This document shows positions 19,572 through 29,677 of a stretch of DNA of 64,000 nucleotides, in pieces. The position numbers and the translations under genes are program-made. The stretch covers positions 117,719 through 181,718 of the forward strand of contig NZ_JAJITC010000014.1 of assembly GCF_020881035.1 (NCBI RefSeq), given 5' to 3'. Numbering within the stretch: position 1 is the stretch's first letter; each line of letters opens with the position of its first letter. This DNA comes from Paraburkholderia translucens. Lineage in GTDB: Bacteria > Pseudomonadota > Gammaproteobacteria > Burkholderiales > Burkholderiaceae. Below the pieces are notes generated by a model, which ran no database searches, was not told the DNA's origin, and worked only from the letters and a program-made list of their open reading frames with translations.

Positions 19572-20723
19572 TTACACGGCGCGAACCTCGATCACCTTGG
19601 CCGCCTTCCCGGTGCGCTCAGCAAGACGCGTGCGGTCTTTCACCGCGCCGGCCAGCTGACCGCAGGCAGCATCGATATCGTCGCCGCGGGTCTTGCGCAC
19701 GGTGGTGACGATGCCCGCGTCCATCAACACCTGCGCAAACCGCTTGATCTGTTCCTGCTTCGAGCGGATGAGGCCCGATTCGGGGAACGGATTGAACGGA
19801 ATCAGATTGAATTTGCACGGCACGTCGCGTGTGACGGCCAGCAGCTCGCGCGCGTGCGCCTCGCTGTCGTTCACGCCGTCGAGCATGCAGTATTCGAATG
19901 TAATGAAATCGCGCGGCGCGACTTTCAAATAGCGGCCGCACGCCGCCATCAGCTCGCGCAGCGGATACTTTTTGTTCAGCGGCACCAACTCATCGCGCAG
20001 CGCGTCGTTCGACGCGTGCAGCGACACCGCGAGTGCGACCGGCAGATCGGCGCCGAGCCGGTCCATCATCGGCACGACGCCCGAGGTCGACAGCGTGACG
20101 CGCCGGCGCGACAGGCCGTACGCGTTGTCGTCGAGCATCAGGCGCATGGCCGGCACAACCGCATCGTAATTGAGCAGCGGCTCGCCCATGCCCATCATCA
20201 CGACGTTCGTGACGACGCGCTCCCCCTTGCCGTCGCCGCCCATGGCGCGGCCGCCAGCATCGCCGCGCGACGCGCGCAGCGCAAACTCGGCCATTCGCAG
20301 CTGGCCGATGATTTCGCCAGTGGTGAGATTGCGGGAGAACCCCTGCTTGCCGGTCGAACAGAACCGGCAGTTGACCGCGCACCCGGCCTGCGACGACACG
20401 CAAAGCGTGCCGCGCGTCTCTTCGGGAATGTAGACGGTTTCGACGGCGTTGCCGTTGCCGACGTCGATCAGCCACTTGCGCGTGCCGTCCGACGAAATAT
20501 GGTCGCTGACGACGCCCGGCATCGTGATCGCGGCGCGCCCCTTGAGCTTTTCGCGCAGGGACTTCGCGAGATCGGTCATGCCGTCGAAGTCGGCAGCGTT
20601 GTATTGGTGGATCCAACGCTGCAGTTGTTTGGCGCGAAACGGTTTCTCGCCCAGGCTGTCGCAGTAGGCGACGAGCCCTTGGGCGTCGAGGTCGAGAAGG
20701 TTGACGGAGGGACTGCTCGTCAT
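19572..20723 (-). CDS. rlmN: RlmN, dual-specificity 23S rRNA/tRNA adenine-C2 methyltransferase
   Basis: 383-residue radical-SAM enzyme that methylates C2 of A2503 in 23S rRNA and A37 in some tRNAs. The cluster motif CAVNCRFC (Cx3Cx2C) is followed by STGKQGFSRN, and the catalytic cysteine region FITFEYCMLDGVND is near the C-terminus. I prefer the ATG at 20723 because AGGA lies 6 nt upstream of it; the alternative ATG at 20738 overlaps that Shine-Dalgarno sequence. It follows ndk by 216 bp. The pilW/pilF gene often found between rlmN and rodZ is absent. Confidence 0.97.
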   Translation of the reverse strand: MTSSPSVNLLDLDAQGLVAYCDSLGEKPFRAKQLQRWIHQYNAADFDGMTDLAKSLREKLKGRAAITMPGVVSDHISSDGTRKWLIDVGNGNAVETVYIPEETRGTLCVSSQAGCAVNCRFCSTGKQGFSRNLTTGEIIGQLRMAEFALRASRGDAGGRAMGGDGKGERVVTNVVMMGMGEPLLNYDAVVPAMRLMLDDNAYGLSRRRVTLSTSGVVPMMDRLGADLPVALAVSLHASNDALRDELVPLNKKYPLRELMAACGRYLKVAPRDFITFEYCMLDGVNDSEAHARELLAVTRDVPCKFNLIPFNPFPESGLIRSKQEQIKRFAQVLMDAGIVTTVRKTRGDDIDAACGQLAGAVKDRTRLAERTGKAAKVIEVRAV

Positions 20724-20939
20724 ATCGAATCCTGCCATTTCAGTGCGAGACTACGTTCATGCAACAAGCTGCATGAACGCCATGCCGTTCGCGCCCGTTC
20801 CTGCTGCTTTTACCTTACTACTTTGCAGCGCCCCACGCGCGATTCATGCGATAAAACAATTCCTCGCACGAAGTGCGCCGCGCGAAAGACGGCTCGCGAA
20901 ACCCGACTGAGGTCAGTGTCTAACCTCAGAACGATGCGC

Positions 20940-21365
20940 TTAGCGCGAGTAGACGTTGACTTCGGGGAAGAAGAACGCGATTTCAACAGCTGCCGTTTCC
21001 GGTGCGTCCGAGCCGTGCACTGCGTTGGCGTCGATGCTGTCGGCAAAGTCGGCGCGGATCGTACCCTTCTCTGCCTTCTTCGGGTCAGTCGCACCCATCA
21101 GTTCACGATGCTTCTGGATCGCGTTTTCGCCTTCCAGCACTTGCACGACCACCGGGCCCGAAATCATGAATTCGACGAGGTCCTTGAAGAACGGACGTGC
21201 AGCGTGCACAGCGTAGAACTTCTCGGCGTCGGCGCGCGACAGATGGACCATGCGCGATGCCACGATCTTCAGACCTGCGTTTTCAAAACGGGTGTAGATC
21301 TGGCCGATCACGTTCTTGGCTACTGCGTCCGGCTTGATAATCGACAGAGTGCGTTCGATCGCCAT
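20940..21365 (-). CDS. ndk: Nucleoside diphosphate kinase
   Basis: 141 residues, the standard Ndk length. It begins MAIERTLSIIKPDAV and includes MVHLSRADAEKFYAVH and the active-site segment NAVHGSDAPETA, whose His carries the phosphate. Ndk balances NTP pools using ATP. GGAG lies 6-10 nt before the start codon. It heads the ndk-rlmN-rodZ group, and an extended -10 promoter is visible at 21413-21421. Confidence 0.98.
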   Translation of the reverse strand: MAIERTLSIIKPDAVAKNVIGQIYTRFENAGLKIVASRMVHLSRADAEKFYAVHAARPFFKDLVEFMISGPVVVQVLEGENAIQKHRELMGATDPKKAEKGTIRADFADSIDANAVHGSDAPETAAVEIAFFFPEVNVYSR

Positions 21366-21412
21366 AAAAACTCCAAAAAAATTAAGAGGTTACAGATTCA
21401 AATGAATCCGCA

Positions 21413-21421
21413 ATTGTAGCA
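21413..21421 (-). promoter_or_regulatory. Probable ndk promoter (extended -10)
   Basis: On the minus strand TGC precedes TACAAT (TACAAT at 21418-21413), an extended -10 in an AT-rich stretch. No good -35 is visible, which is tolerated in extended -10 promoters. The predicted leader is about 40 nt. Confidence 0.4.
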
Positions 21422-21634
21422 TATTCCCGTATATCATTGCGTTTGATCCCTTACAATTCAGAAAGAATCAAAGCAAGAGGCGCAAAATACTGGTAGCGTA
21501 GGCTATGTGGGCGATAGGACGTATTGAAACTCCGCGCTACCGCGCTAATCTTACGGATGCACGCTGCGCCCGTCGGCGCTTCGCGAATTGCCGTATCACC
21601 ATCACGAAACACGCTTCCGAGGGAAGGAGAGACC

Positions 21635-22333
21635 ATGAACGAACATCCGTATATGTTTGGCCGCAACGGCGCGGTGAGCACCGCCGAAACGCGCAACCGC
21701 GTCCTGCGGAACACCTACTGGCTGCTCGCACTGTCCATGATTCCGACCGTGCTCGGCGCGTGGGTCGGGCTTGCCACCGGCTTCTCGCTGTTCGCCGCCA
21801 CCAGCCCAGCCATGAGCATGCTGGCGTTTTTCGCGATCGCCTTCGGCTTCATGTTCGCGATCCAGCGCACCAAAGACAGTGCAGTCGGCGTCTTCGTACT
21901 GCTCGGCTTCACGTTCTTCATGGGGTTGATGCTGTCGCGCATCCTTGCGTTCGTGCTCGGCTTCTCGAACGGCCCGTCGCTGATCATGCTCGCGTTTGGT
22001 GGCACTGGTGTGATCTTCGCGGCCATGGCGACGATCGCCACCGTCAGCAAGCGCGACTTCTCGGGCCTCGGCAAGTGGCTCTTCATGGGCGTAATCGTGA
22101 TCCTGCTCGCTTCGGTCGCGAACGTGTTCCTGCAACTGCCGGCACTGATGCTGACGGTTTCGGTCATGGCAATCGTGATCTTTTCCGCCTACATCATGTT
22201 CGACGTGCAGCGTGTCGTGAACGGCGGCGAGACGAATTACATCACCGCGACGCTCGCGATCTACCTGGATCTGTATAACGTGTTCGTCAACCTGCTCGCG
22301 CTGCTCGGCATTTTCGGCGGCAACCGCAATTAA
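21635..22333 (+). CDS. Bax inhibitor-1 / YccA-family membrane protein
   Basis: 232 residues from the ATG at 21635, preceded by GGAAGGAGAG, an excellent ribosome-binding site. The frame is open further 5' but without such a site. Seven hydrophobic segments fill most of the protein, with the family's YIMFDVQR and ITATLAIYLDLYNVFVNLL near the C-terminus. Bacterial YccA is a substrate and modulator of FtsH at the inner membrane; other BI-1 proteins are pH-sensitive Ca2+ leaks. With hflK and hflC also here, an FtsH connection is plausible, but that is inference. It ends at a bidirectional terminator. Confidence 0.9.
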   Translation: MNEHPYMFGRNGAVSTAETRNRVLRNTYWLLALSMIPTVLGAWVGLATGFSLFAATSPAMSMLAFFAIAFGFMFAIQRTKDSAVGVFVLLGFTFFMGLMLSRILAFVLGFSNGPSLIMLAFGGTGVIFAAMATIATVSKRDFSGLGKWLFMGVIVILLASVANVFLQLPALMLTVSVMAIVIFSAYIMFDVQRVVNGGETNYITATLAIYLDLYNVFVNLLALLGIFGGNRN

Positions 22334-22380
22334 GCCCAACCGGTCGTTCGGCGTGCCCCCGCATGCCACGCTCGACTCGA

Positions 22381-22420
22381 AGAAAAGCCCGTAACGATTG
22401 CTCGTTACGGGCTTTTCTTC
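22381..22420. terminator. Bidirectional terminator between yccA-like and MBL-fold genes
   Basis: A long stem (GAAAAGCCCGTAACGA / TCGTTACGGGCTTTTC, loop TTGC) with A and T tracts inside the arms, lying between convergent genes ending at 22333 (+) and 22454 (-). Confidence 0.85.
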
Positions 22421-22453
22421 GCGGCGCGACCGCACGTCAACTCCACGTCTGAG

Positions 22454-23227
22454 TCACAGCGTCAGCCACGTGAAACCTTCGCTCTGCGACGCCACCACCA
22501 CCTCGGTGGGCGCCGCGCCAAGCACGCCCGCCAACGCCGCCTGCGCGAGCGCCGGCAAATTGTTCTGCTGACTCAGGTGCGCGGCGACCAGATGCCGTAG
22601 ACGTGAGCGGTCGAGCGAAGCCAGGATTTCAGCCGCCGCATCATTGTTCAGATGCCCATGATCGCCGCCGATGCGCGCTTTCAGTGACGGCGGATAACGA
22701 CTGCCCGCGAGCATCTGCAAGTCGTGATTGCATTCGAGCACGAGCGCGTCGCAGCCGCTGAGCACCGCCTTGATATGCGGCGTGGCCGTGCCGACGTCGG
22801 TCAGCACGCCCAGCCGGCTCACGCCGTTCGAAAACACGTATTGCAGCGGTTCGCGGGCGTCGTGCGGAACTGTGTAAGGCAGGACGCTGAGCTCGCCGAT
22901 CGCCACCGCCTCGTCGCCCCACAGCACCTGCAGGTCGACATCGGCTTCGTCGGCGCCCACCGCGCGCGCGGTGCCCCAGCTCATGTACAGCGGAATCGAC
23001 CACTTGCGCGCCAGCGTCAATGCGCTGCCGATGTGATCGCTGTGCTCATGTGTGATCAGAATCGCATTGAGGTGCTCGGCGCTCGCGCCGAGCCGCGCCA
23101 GACGCCGCTCGACTTCTCGCGCGGAAAAACCGCAATCGAGCAGCACGCGCGTGGTGCTCGCGCCGCTGTGCGCTTCCACCAGCAGCGCGTTGCCTTCGCT
23201 GCCGCTGCCGAGGCTTGCGAAGCGCAC
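22454..23227 (-). CDS. Metallo-beta-lactamase-fold hydrolase (YycJ/WalJ-like)
   Basis: 257 residues with the MBL metal motif THEHSDHIG (HxHxDH), an N-terminal strand MRFASLGSGSEGNALLVE typical of the YycJ/WalJ branch, and later ligands in ECNHD and GGDHGHLNN. This branch resembles 5'-exonucleases or nucleic-acid phosphodiesterases; the actual substrate is unknown. The gene is 8 bp downstream of bamC and so probably co-transcribed with dapA-bamC. Confidence 0.85.
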   Translation of the reverse strand: MRFASLGSGSEGNALLVEAHSGASTTRVLLDCGFSAREVERRLARLGASAEHLNAILITHEHSDHIGSALTLARKWSIPLYMSWGTARAVGADEADVDLQVLWGDEAVAIGELSVLPYTVPHDAREPLQYVFSNGVSRLGVLTDVGTATPHIKAVLSGCDALVLECNHDLQMLAGSRYPPSLKARIGGDHGHLNNDAAAEILASLDRSRLRHLVAAHLSQQNNLPALAQAALAGVLGAAPTEVVVASQSEGFTWLTL

Positions 23228-23235
23228 GACCCCGC

Positions 23236-24375
23236 CTAGTTCAGTTGTGCGTGCAGCAGCGACACGATGCGCTGCGCATCGGACGACGTGTCGATCTGAC
23301 CGTTCGCGTCGACGACCGCGACCTGCGTCACGGCGTCGCCCTTCGCGCGCACGTTGACGAGGAATTCCTGCCCCGGCTTACGCGTTGAATTGCCGCTGTA
23401 GAACAGCTTGCCGAGCAGGCCCTCCTTCTTGAGCTCCTGCATCGAATCCGCGTAGCGCACGTAGTAGATGCCCTTCTCGCGATCGCGGTTGTCAACCGTG
23501 AAGTTGGTGCGATCCAAAGCGAGACCCACGCGCAGCCAGGCGCGATCGAACGACTCCTGAAGATCCAGAGTGGACGCGCCCGCGTCCTGCACGATCCTGG
23601 CCGGTGCGGTCGCCGGACGCGCGTCGGTCAGCAGTTGCTTCGACTGCGCTTCGGTCAGGCCGAACTTCTCCATCAGCTTGGCGAGGAACTGCGCTTCGAG
23701 CGCCGGATCGCGCGGACGCTCTTCCCAGCGCGACGACGTCTTGTCCTGACCAGTCATCACTTCTTCCATCGCGCTATGCGTGATCGAGATATCGGTCGCT
23801 CCGTCCCGACCGCGCGACACCAGCGTGCGGAAGCTGTCGCGTGTACCCGACGAGTACGCGAAGTCGATAACCTTGCCGATCGTACGGCGGAACCAGTCGT
23901 CCGGAATATTCGCGCGGTTTTCCGCCCAGTCGGTCGTCATGATGCCGGTGGCCGGTGCGTCAGTCTTCAGCACGAAGCCGTTTTCCTGCCAGAACTCCTG
24001 CAGCTGCGGCCACAGCTGTTCCGGCGAGCGACCGTCTACCACGAGCCAGCGACGGTCGCCGTCGCGCTCGATATGCATGCCGAGCGGATCCTGCGCGGTC
24101 GGCTGGCCTTCGGTCGCGTTGCCGGCCGCGGTGACGGCGCGCGTCGGCGTGCCGCCGAGCGCCAGGTTGGCGGGCGGTGCCACATAGCGTTGATCGTTCG
24201 GCGACGTGCTCAGATCGCTCGGCACAGCGAGCGGCGGCGCACTCGTGGTGGCCTTGTAGTTGACCCGGTCGGAAGCGAACCAGTCGTTCAGCGTGTCACA
24301 GCCGGCGAGCGTCGACAGGGCAAGCGCCAGCGCCGCCATGCGGGTTGCGTGGAGGGAAAGTGCGGAACGTTTCAT
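23236..24375 (-). CDS. bamC: BamC, outer-membrane assembly lipoprotein
   Basis: 379 residues with a lipoprotein signal and lipobox LAGC (Cys near residue 25). An unstructured YKATTSAPPLAVPSDLS segment follows, matching the conserved BamC lasso that contacts BamD, then two helix-grip domains (the first includes WLVVDGRSPEQLWPQLQEFW). It is part of the BAM complex at the periplasmic face of the outer membrane. dapA lies 123 bp upstream, the same pairing as in E. coli. Confidence 0.93.
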   Translation of the reverse strand: MKRSALSLHATRMAALALALSTLAGCDTLNDWFASDRVNYKATTSAPPLAVPSDLSTSPNDQRYVAPPANLALGGTPTRAVTAAGNATEGQPTAQDPLGMHIERDGDRRWLVVDGRSPEQLWPQLQEFWQENGFVLKTDAPATGIMTTDWAENRANIPDDWFRRTIGKVIDFAYSSGTRDSFRTLVSRGRDGATDISITHSAMEEVMTGQDKTSSRWEERPRDPALEAQFLAKLMEKFGLTEAQSKQLLTDARPATAPARIVQDAGASTLDLQESFDRAWLRVGLALDRTNFTVDNRDREKGIYYVRYADSMQELKKEGLLGKLFYSGNSTRKPGQEFLVNVRAKGDAVTQVAVVDANGQIDTSSDAQRIVSLLHAQLN

Positions 24376-24498
24376 GAGGTCCTTCGTGATGCTGGAACGC
24401 GATGCCTCGTTCGGTCTGCCGGGAACGTGGGCTGAAGCGACGTCGGTTAATGAAATGCCGGAGGCGGTCTTACGTGGGCGGCTGGACGATCGGGCCGT

Positions 24499-25416
<918 letters not shown>

Positions 25417-25447
25417 GAAAAGCCATGGATTTGATCAGGTAAACCGC

Positions 25448-25453
25448 GATTGT
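25448..25453 (-). promoter_or_regulatory. Possible dapA -10 element
   Basis: TACAAT on the minus strand, 31 nt before the dapA ATG and just past the methyltransferase stop. No -35 matching more than three positions is visible, so this is tentative. Confidence 0.3.
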
Positions 25454-25459
25454 AGCGGA

Positions 25460-26062
25460 TTACCCAGCCAACTCGTAACAAGGCGGAGCTGTTGCCCGCA
25501 TGGGATCACCCTCCCGCACCGCTTCCCGAACCGCGCAGATGCGCTGAATGTAAGCCGGACGCGGCCTGGCGAGAAATCCGTCCTGAAATGCGACCACCCG
25601 CAGCTGACCGCGCACCGTGTCGAGCAGCTCGCCAGGCGCGAGCAAAAATGCCGGATTTGAGGGTTTGCCGACGCTTTCGTTTCCTTGCGCGAAAGTCTCG
25701 TAAACCAGTACGCCGCCGGGCGCGAGCGCGCGCAGCAACTGCGGAAAAAGCGGCCGGTGCAGGTAGTTGGTCACGATGACGGCGGCAAACGCCGCATCGC
25801 CGGGTAGCGGCCAGGGCGCGCCTTCGAGGTCGGCCACGAGCGGCGTGACGAGCGGCACGCCGCCCAGCAGGTCGAGGGCGGTCGCGTCGCGATCGATCGC
25901 GGTGACAGGATGGCCGAGAGACGCAAAAAAGCGCGCGTGACGCCCGGCCCCCGACGCGACGTCGAGCACCGCGCCGCCCGGCGCGACCAGGTGCGCCCAG
26001 TGACGCACCCAGCGCGACGGTTCACCGAGGCCCTGCAAGCCACGGGTAACAGGCGTGTTCAT
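25460..26062 (-). CDS. Class I SAM-dependent methyltransferase
   Basis: 200 residues from the ATG at 26062 (MNTPVTRGLQGLGEPSRW). The open frame upstream to 26464 overlaps trpS and is Arg/Ser-rich, so I treat it as a shadow. Motif I GAVLDVASGAGRHARFFA binds SAM; the acidic AIDRD follows, then AVIVTNYLHRPLFPQLL and the late-strand GGVLVYETFAQGNE. It resembles the TehB-like/UbiE-fold group. The substrate is unknown. It lies 28 bp after trpS and 43 bp before dapA. Confidence 0.85.
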   Translation of the reverse strand: MNTPVTRGLQGLGEPSRWVRHWAHLVAPGGAVLDVASGAGRHARFFASLGHPVTAIDRDATALDLLGGVPLVTPLVADLEGAPWPLPGDAAFAAVIVTNYLHRPLFPQLLRALAPGGVLVYETFAQGNESVGKPSNPAFLLAPGELLDTVRGQLRVVAFQDGFLARPRPAYIQRICAVREAVREGDPMRATAPPCYELAG

Positions 26063-26090
26063 CGCGGTGGCGCGGCGCCTCGAGTGCGCA

Positions 26091-27293
26091 TCAGTTGTAC
26101 GACAGCCCCATCGCCTCGCGGACGTCGCGCATCGTCTCGGTCGCGAAGCGGCGAGCCTTGTCGCAACCGTCGGCGACGATCGCGCGCAACAGCGACGGGT
26201 CGTCCATGTACTTCTGCGCGCGCTCGAGCATCGGCTGCTGCTCGCGCAGAATCCCTTCGATGACCGGCTGCTTGCAATCGAGACAGCCAATGCCCGCCGA
26301 GCGGCAGCCCTTCTGCACCCACTCGTGCGTCGCTTCGTCGGTATAGACCTGGTGCAGCTGCCACACCGGGCACTTGTCCGGATCACCCGGATCGGTGCGG
26401 CGCACGCGCGCCGGATCGGTCGGCATCGTGCGGACTTTCTTCGTGATCGTTTCCGCGTCTTCACGCAGGCCGATCGTATTGCCGTACGACTTCGACATCT
26501 TCTGGCCGTCGAGACCCGGCATGCGCGACGCCTCTGTCAACATCGCCTGCGGCTCGACGAGGATGATCTTGCGCGAACCTTCGAGATAGCCGAACAGGCG
26601 CTCGCGATCGCTCATCGACAGGCTCTGCGATTCCTGCAAGAGCGCCCGCGCGCGCTCGAGCGCCTCGTCGTCGCCTTCCTGCTGATACGCGTTGCGCAGC
26701 TCGTGATAAAGCTTCGAGCGTTTGCCGCCGAGCTTCTTCGCCGCTTCGTTCGCCTTCTCTTCGAAGCCCGGCTCCCGGCCGTACAGATAGTTGAAACGGC
26801 GCGCGATTTCACGCGTCATTTCGACGTGCGGCACCTGGTCTTCACCGACCGGCACGAGCGAGCCGCGATACAGCAGAATGTCCGCCGCCATCAGCACCGG
26901 ATAGCCGAGGAAGCCGTAGGTGGACAGATCCTTGTCCTTCAGCTTTTCCATCTGCTCCTTGTAGGTCGGCACGCGTTCGAGCCAGCCGAGCGGCGTGCTC
27001 ATGCCGAGCAGCAGCGCGAGCTCGGCATGCTCGGGCACCTTGCTCTGGATGAACAGCGTCGCCTGCGCCGGATCGATGCCGGAAGCGAGCCAGTCGATCA
27101 GCACGTCCCACACGTTCTTTTCGATCACTTCGGGCGTTTCGTAGTGCGTCGTCAGCGCGTGCCAGTCCACCACGCAGAAGAAGCACGGGTACTCGGACTG
27201 CAGCCGCACCCAGTTTTTCAGCACGCCGTGATAGTGGCCGAGGTGCAGCGACCCGGTGGGCCGCATGCCGGAGAAGATACGGTCTGGGAACAT
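26091..27293 (-). CDS. trpS: Tryptophanyl-tRNA synthetase
   Basis: 400-residue class I synthetase with the HIGH-type motif HLGHYHG near residue 18-24 (after GMRPTGS) and KMSKS in GQKMSKSYGN. It is about 65 residues longer than E. coli TrpS (334); the extra sequence includes the EEKANEAAKKLGGKRSKLYHE segment and a Cys-containing stretch GIGCLDCKQPV near the C-terminus, a long form common in Burkholderiales. It charges tRNA-Trp. The site-2 protease gene ends 6 bp before its ATG. Confidence 0.96.
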   Translation of the reverse strand: MFPDRIFSGMRPTGSLHLGHYHGVLKNWVRLQSEYPCFFCVVDWHALTTHYETPEVIEKNVWDVLIDWLASGIDPAQATLFIQSKVPEHAELALLLGMSTPLGWLERVPTYKEQMEKLKDKDLSTYGFLGYPVLMAADILLYRGSLVPVGEDQVPHVEMTREIARRFNYLYGREPGFEEKANEAAKKLGGKRSKLYHELRNAYQQEGDDEALERARALLQESQSLSMSDRERLFGYLEGSRKIILVEPQAMLTEASRMPGLDGQKMSKSYGNTIGLREDAETITKKVRTMPTDPARVRRTDPGDPDKCPVWQLHQVYTDEATHEWVQKGCRSAGIGCLDCKQPVIEGILREQQPMLERAQKYMDDPSLLRAIVADGCDKARRFATETMRDVREAMGLSYN

Positions 27294-27299
27294 GGTTAT

Positions 27300-27962
27300 T
27301 TAGAAAAGCGAGACAAGTGGAGTCAGGATTGCGGTGATCGCGCTATAGCCGAGCGTGACGAGTGGCTGCAACCAGAACCGCGTGAGCGTGCCCGTCATCA
27401 CGAGCGCCATCACGATGAAAAAACCATACGGCTCGAGCCGCGACAACGCGATCGATGGCTTCGGCGGCAACAGTGCCGCCAGCACGCGTCCACCGTCGAG
27501 CGGCGGCAGCGGAAAGAGGTTCAGCACACCGAGCACGAGGTTGACACCGACGCCCGCGCCGGCCATGCGCGTGAAAAACGGTTCGTTGACATTGAGCACG
27601 GCAAGAGCGACGCCGAACACGCCCCAGATCAGGGCCTGGACGAAATTGCACGCAGGTCCTGCCGCCGCCACCCACAGGCTGCCCCAGCGCGGATTGCGCA
27701 GGTTGCCGAACGCGACCGGGACCGGTTTCGCATAACCGAACATGAACGCGCCGCTCGTTGCGAAGTACAGCAGCAGCGGAATCGCGATCGTGCCGAGCGG
27801 ATCGATGTGCCGCATCGGGTTGAGCGACACGCGGCCGAGCACGTAGGCGGTGTTGTCGCCAAGCCAGCGCGCGACGTAACCGTGCGCGGCTTCGTGCAGC
27901 GTGATCGCGAAGATCACCGGAAGCGCGTACACCGCAATGGTCTGTATGAGAGAAGAATCCAT
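27300..27962 (-). CDS. Site-2 protease family (M50) membrane metalloprotease
   Basis: 220 residues, nearly all membrane-embedded. The zinc motif HEAAHGYVA (HExxH) is at about 23-31 and the third ligand lies in NLFPLPPLDGGRVL (NxxPxxxLDG). There is no PDZ domain, so this is the compact S2P-like subgroup rather than RseP. Substrates are unknown; family members cleave within membranes to release regulators. It is tightly linked to trpS (6 bp). Confidence 0.9.
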   Translation of the reverse strand: MDSSLIQTIAVYALPVIFAITLHEAAHGYVARWLGDNTAYVLGRVSLNPMRHIDPLGTIAIPLLLYFATSGAFMFGYAKPVPVAFGNLRNPRWGSLWVAAAGPACNFVQALIWGVFGVALAVLNVNEPFFTRMAGAGVGVNLVLGVLNLFPLPPLDGGRVLAALLPPKPSIALSRLEPYGFFIVMALVMTGTLTRFWLQPLVTLGYSAITAILTPLVSLF

Positions 27963-28009
27963 AACTCGCTATTGTAACAATGCGCTCGCGCGCGTCTGTC
28001 CGCTTTCGC

Positions 28010-28645
28010 TCATGCCGTTTCAGTCAGACCGAACGGCGCGAGCGGACCGCGCCCTGCCCGCACCAGCGCTGGCGCCGAGCCGGTCAGATCGATCACGGTC
28101 GACGGCTCGCACACGCACGCGCCCCCGTCGATCACCAGATCGAGCTGCTTTTCGAGCCGCGCGCGGATTTCCTCGGGGTCGTTCAGCGGCTCCGTTTCGT
28201 CGGGCATGATCAGCGTCGTGCTGAGCAGCGGCTGACCGAGTTCCTCAAGAATCGCGAGCGTGATCGCGTGATCCGGCACGCGCAGGCCGATCGTCTTGCG
28301 CGATGGATGAGACACGCGCCGCGGCACTTCTTTGGTGGCCTGCAGTACGAACACGTAGGGGCCGGGGGTCACCGATTTAAGCAGCCGATACTGCCAGTTG
28401 TCCACCATCGCGAAGTTGGCGAGCTCCGACAGATCGCGCACGAGCAGCGACAGCAACTGCTTTTCGTCGAGCCCGCGAATGCGCCGCAGACGCTCGACCG
28501 CGTCCTTGTCGTCGAGACGGCAGGCAAGCGCGTAGGTCGAATCGGTCGGCAACGCGACGACGCCGCCGTCGTTGATGATCTGCACGGCCTGCTTGACGAG
28601 GCGCGGCTGCGGATTGTCGGGATGAAGCCGAAAGTATTGGGACAT
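28010..28645 (-). CDS. YciO/Sua5/YrdC-family L-threonylcarbamoyladenylate synthase-like protein
   Basis: 211 residues with the YrdC-fold start GGVVALPTDSTYALACRL, then KQLLSLLVRD, LLKSVTPGPYVFVLQATKEVP and the C-terminal STVIDLTG. It resembles E. coli YciO more than TsaC: the KR motif of active Sua5 enzymes is altered (RIRGLDEKQLLSLL). It may act on threonylcarbamoyl-AMP for t6A, or be a paralogue with another role. It sits beside the YciV-like PHP gene, the same pair as in E. coli near trp. Confidence 0.82.
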   Translation of the reverse strand: MSQYFRLHPDNPQPRLVKQAVQIINDGGVVALPTDSTYALACRLDDKDAVERLRRIRGLDEKQLLSLLVRDLSELANFAMVDNWQYRLLKSVTPGPYVFVLQATKEVPRRVSHPSRKTIGLRVPDHAITLAILEELGQPLLSTTLIMPDETEPLNDPEEIRARLEKQLDLVIDGGACVCEPSTVIDLTGSAPALVRAGRGPLAPFGLTETA

Positions 28646-28758
28646 GGAGACTCACGGAGGCGGCAGACGAACTGCGACGGATGGCCTGCGGCGAGCTGTG
28701 CGCTTGCCGCAGCCAGCCGCCCCGCGCGCGAGACGTGCCACACCGGCACGGCGAGCGG

Positions 28759-29598
28759 TCACAGCCAGCGTTCCCAGACGGGCTTCAGATCGGCGGGTAG
28801 CGGCGGCAATGCGCCGAGTTCGATGCGGCCTTCGCCGGGCGCGTGGAAGTCTGAGCCGCGCGAGGCCTCGAAGCCGAAGCGGCGCGCGACGTCCGCGTAT
28901 TCACGGTACTGGTCGGGCGTGTGGCTACCGGTCACGACCTCGATCGCCTTGCCGCCGAGGTCGATGAATTCGCCGAAGAACGCATCGAATTCGAGCGGCG
29001 AATAGGCGTAGCGGCCCGGATGCGCGACGACCGCGACGCCGCCCGCGGCCTGGATCCAGCCGACGGCGTCGGCGAGTTTGGCCCAGCGGTGTGCGATATA
29101 GGCCGGCTTGCCCTCGCCGAGATAGCGGTCGAACACTTCCTGCGTATTCGCGCAGTGGCCGTGCTCGACCAGGAAGCGCGCGAAATGCGTGCGCGACATC
29201 ATGTCCGGATTCGACACGTAGCGCAGCGCGCCCTCGTACGCGCCTGGAATGCCGAGCATGCCTAGTTGCTCGCCGATCGCTTCGGCGCGCGCGGCGCGGC
29301 CGTCGCGCGTGCGGGCGAGACCGTCGATCAGGATCTGGCTGGTTGGGTCGATGCCGAGTCCGACGATGTGCACAGTGCGCCCCGCCCACGTGACCGAGAT
29401 CTCGACGCCGCTCAGGTAGCCCATGCCGAGCGCCTCGGCTGTGGCGCGCGCCTCGTGCTGGCCACCCACTTCGTCGTGATCGGTGAGCGCCCACAGCGTC
29501 ACGCCGTTCGCGTGCGCACGGCGTGCGACGTCGACCGGCGCGAACAGGCCGTCGGAGACGGTGGAGTGGCAGTGGAGATCGGCGTTCATCGTGGTCAT
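28759..29598 (-). CDS. PHP-domain phosphoesterase (YciV / RNase AM-like)
   Basis: 279 residues. PHP metal motifs are visible: DLHCHST at about 6-12, LTDHDEVGG, the GVEISV glutamate, HPGRY and the late SDFHAPGEG. E. coli YciV hydrolyses 3',5'-nucleoside bisphosphates and trims rRNA 5' ends as RNase AM; by similarity and by linkage to the yciO-like gene this is the same family. Start uncertain between 29598 and 29589; neither has a good ribosome-binding site. Confidence 0.88.
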   Translation of the reverse strand: MTTMNADLHCHSTVSDGLFAPVDVARRAHANGVTLWALTDHDEVGGQHEARATAEALGMGYLSGVEISVTWAGRTVHIVGLGIDPTSQILIDGLARTRDGRAARAEAIGEQLGMLGIPGAYEGALRYVSNPDMMSRTHFARFLVEHGHCANTQEVFDRYLGEGKPAYIAHRWAKLADAVGWIQAAGGVAVVAHPGRYAYSPLEFDAFFGEFIDLGGKAIEVVTGSHTPDQYREYADVARRFGFEASRGSDFHAPGEGRIELGALPPLPADLKPVWERWL

Positions 29599-29677
29599 GG
29601 AGAGGTTCTGCGGTCATTTTACTGCAATGCAGTAAGGGGACGCAGGGGTATCTCGCGGCGCCGATTCGGGCGCGAGC

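Noticed and set aside
20851..20880. Short hairpin followed by TTGTTTT on the minus strand, downstream of ndk
   Set aside because: Stem of only 5 bp and the T-rich stretch is 8 nt away; too weak for a terminator call.
26063..26464. N-terminal extension of the methyltransferase frame into trpS
   Set aside because: Overlaps the trpS coding region on the same strand in another frame and is Arg/Ser-rich; the ATG at 26062 gives a normal methyltransferase.
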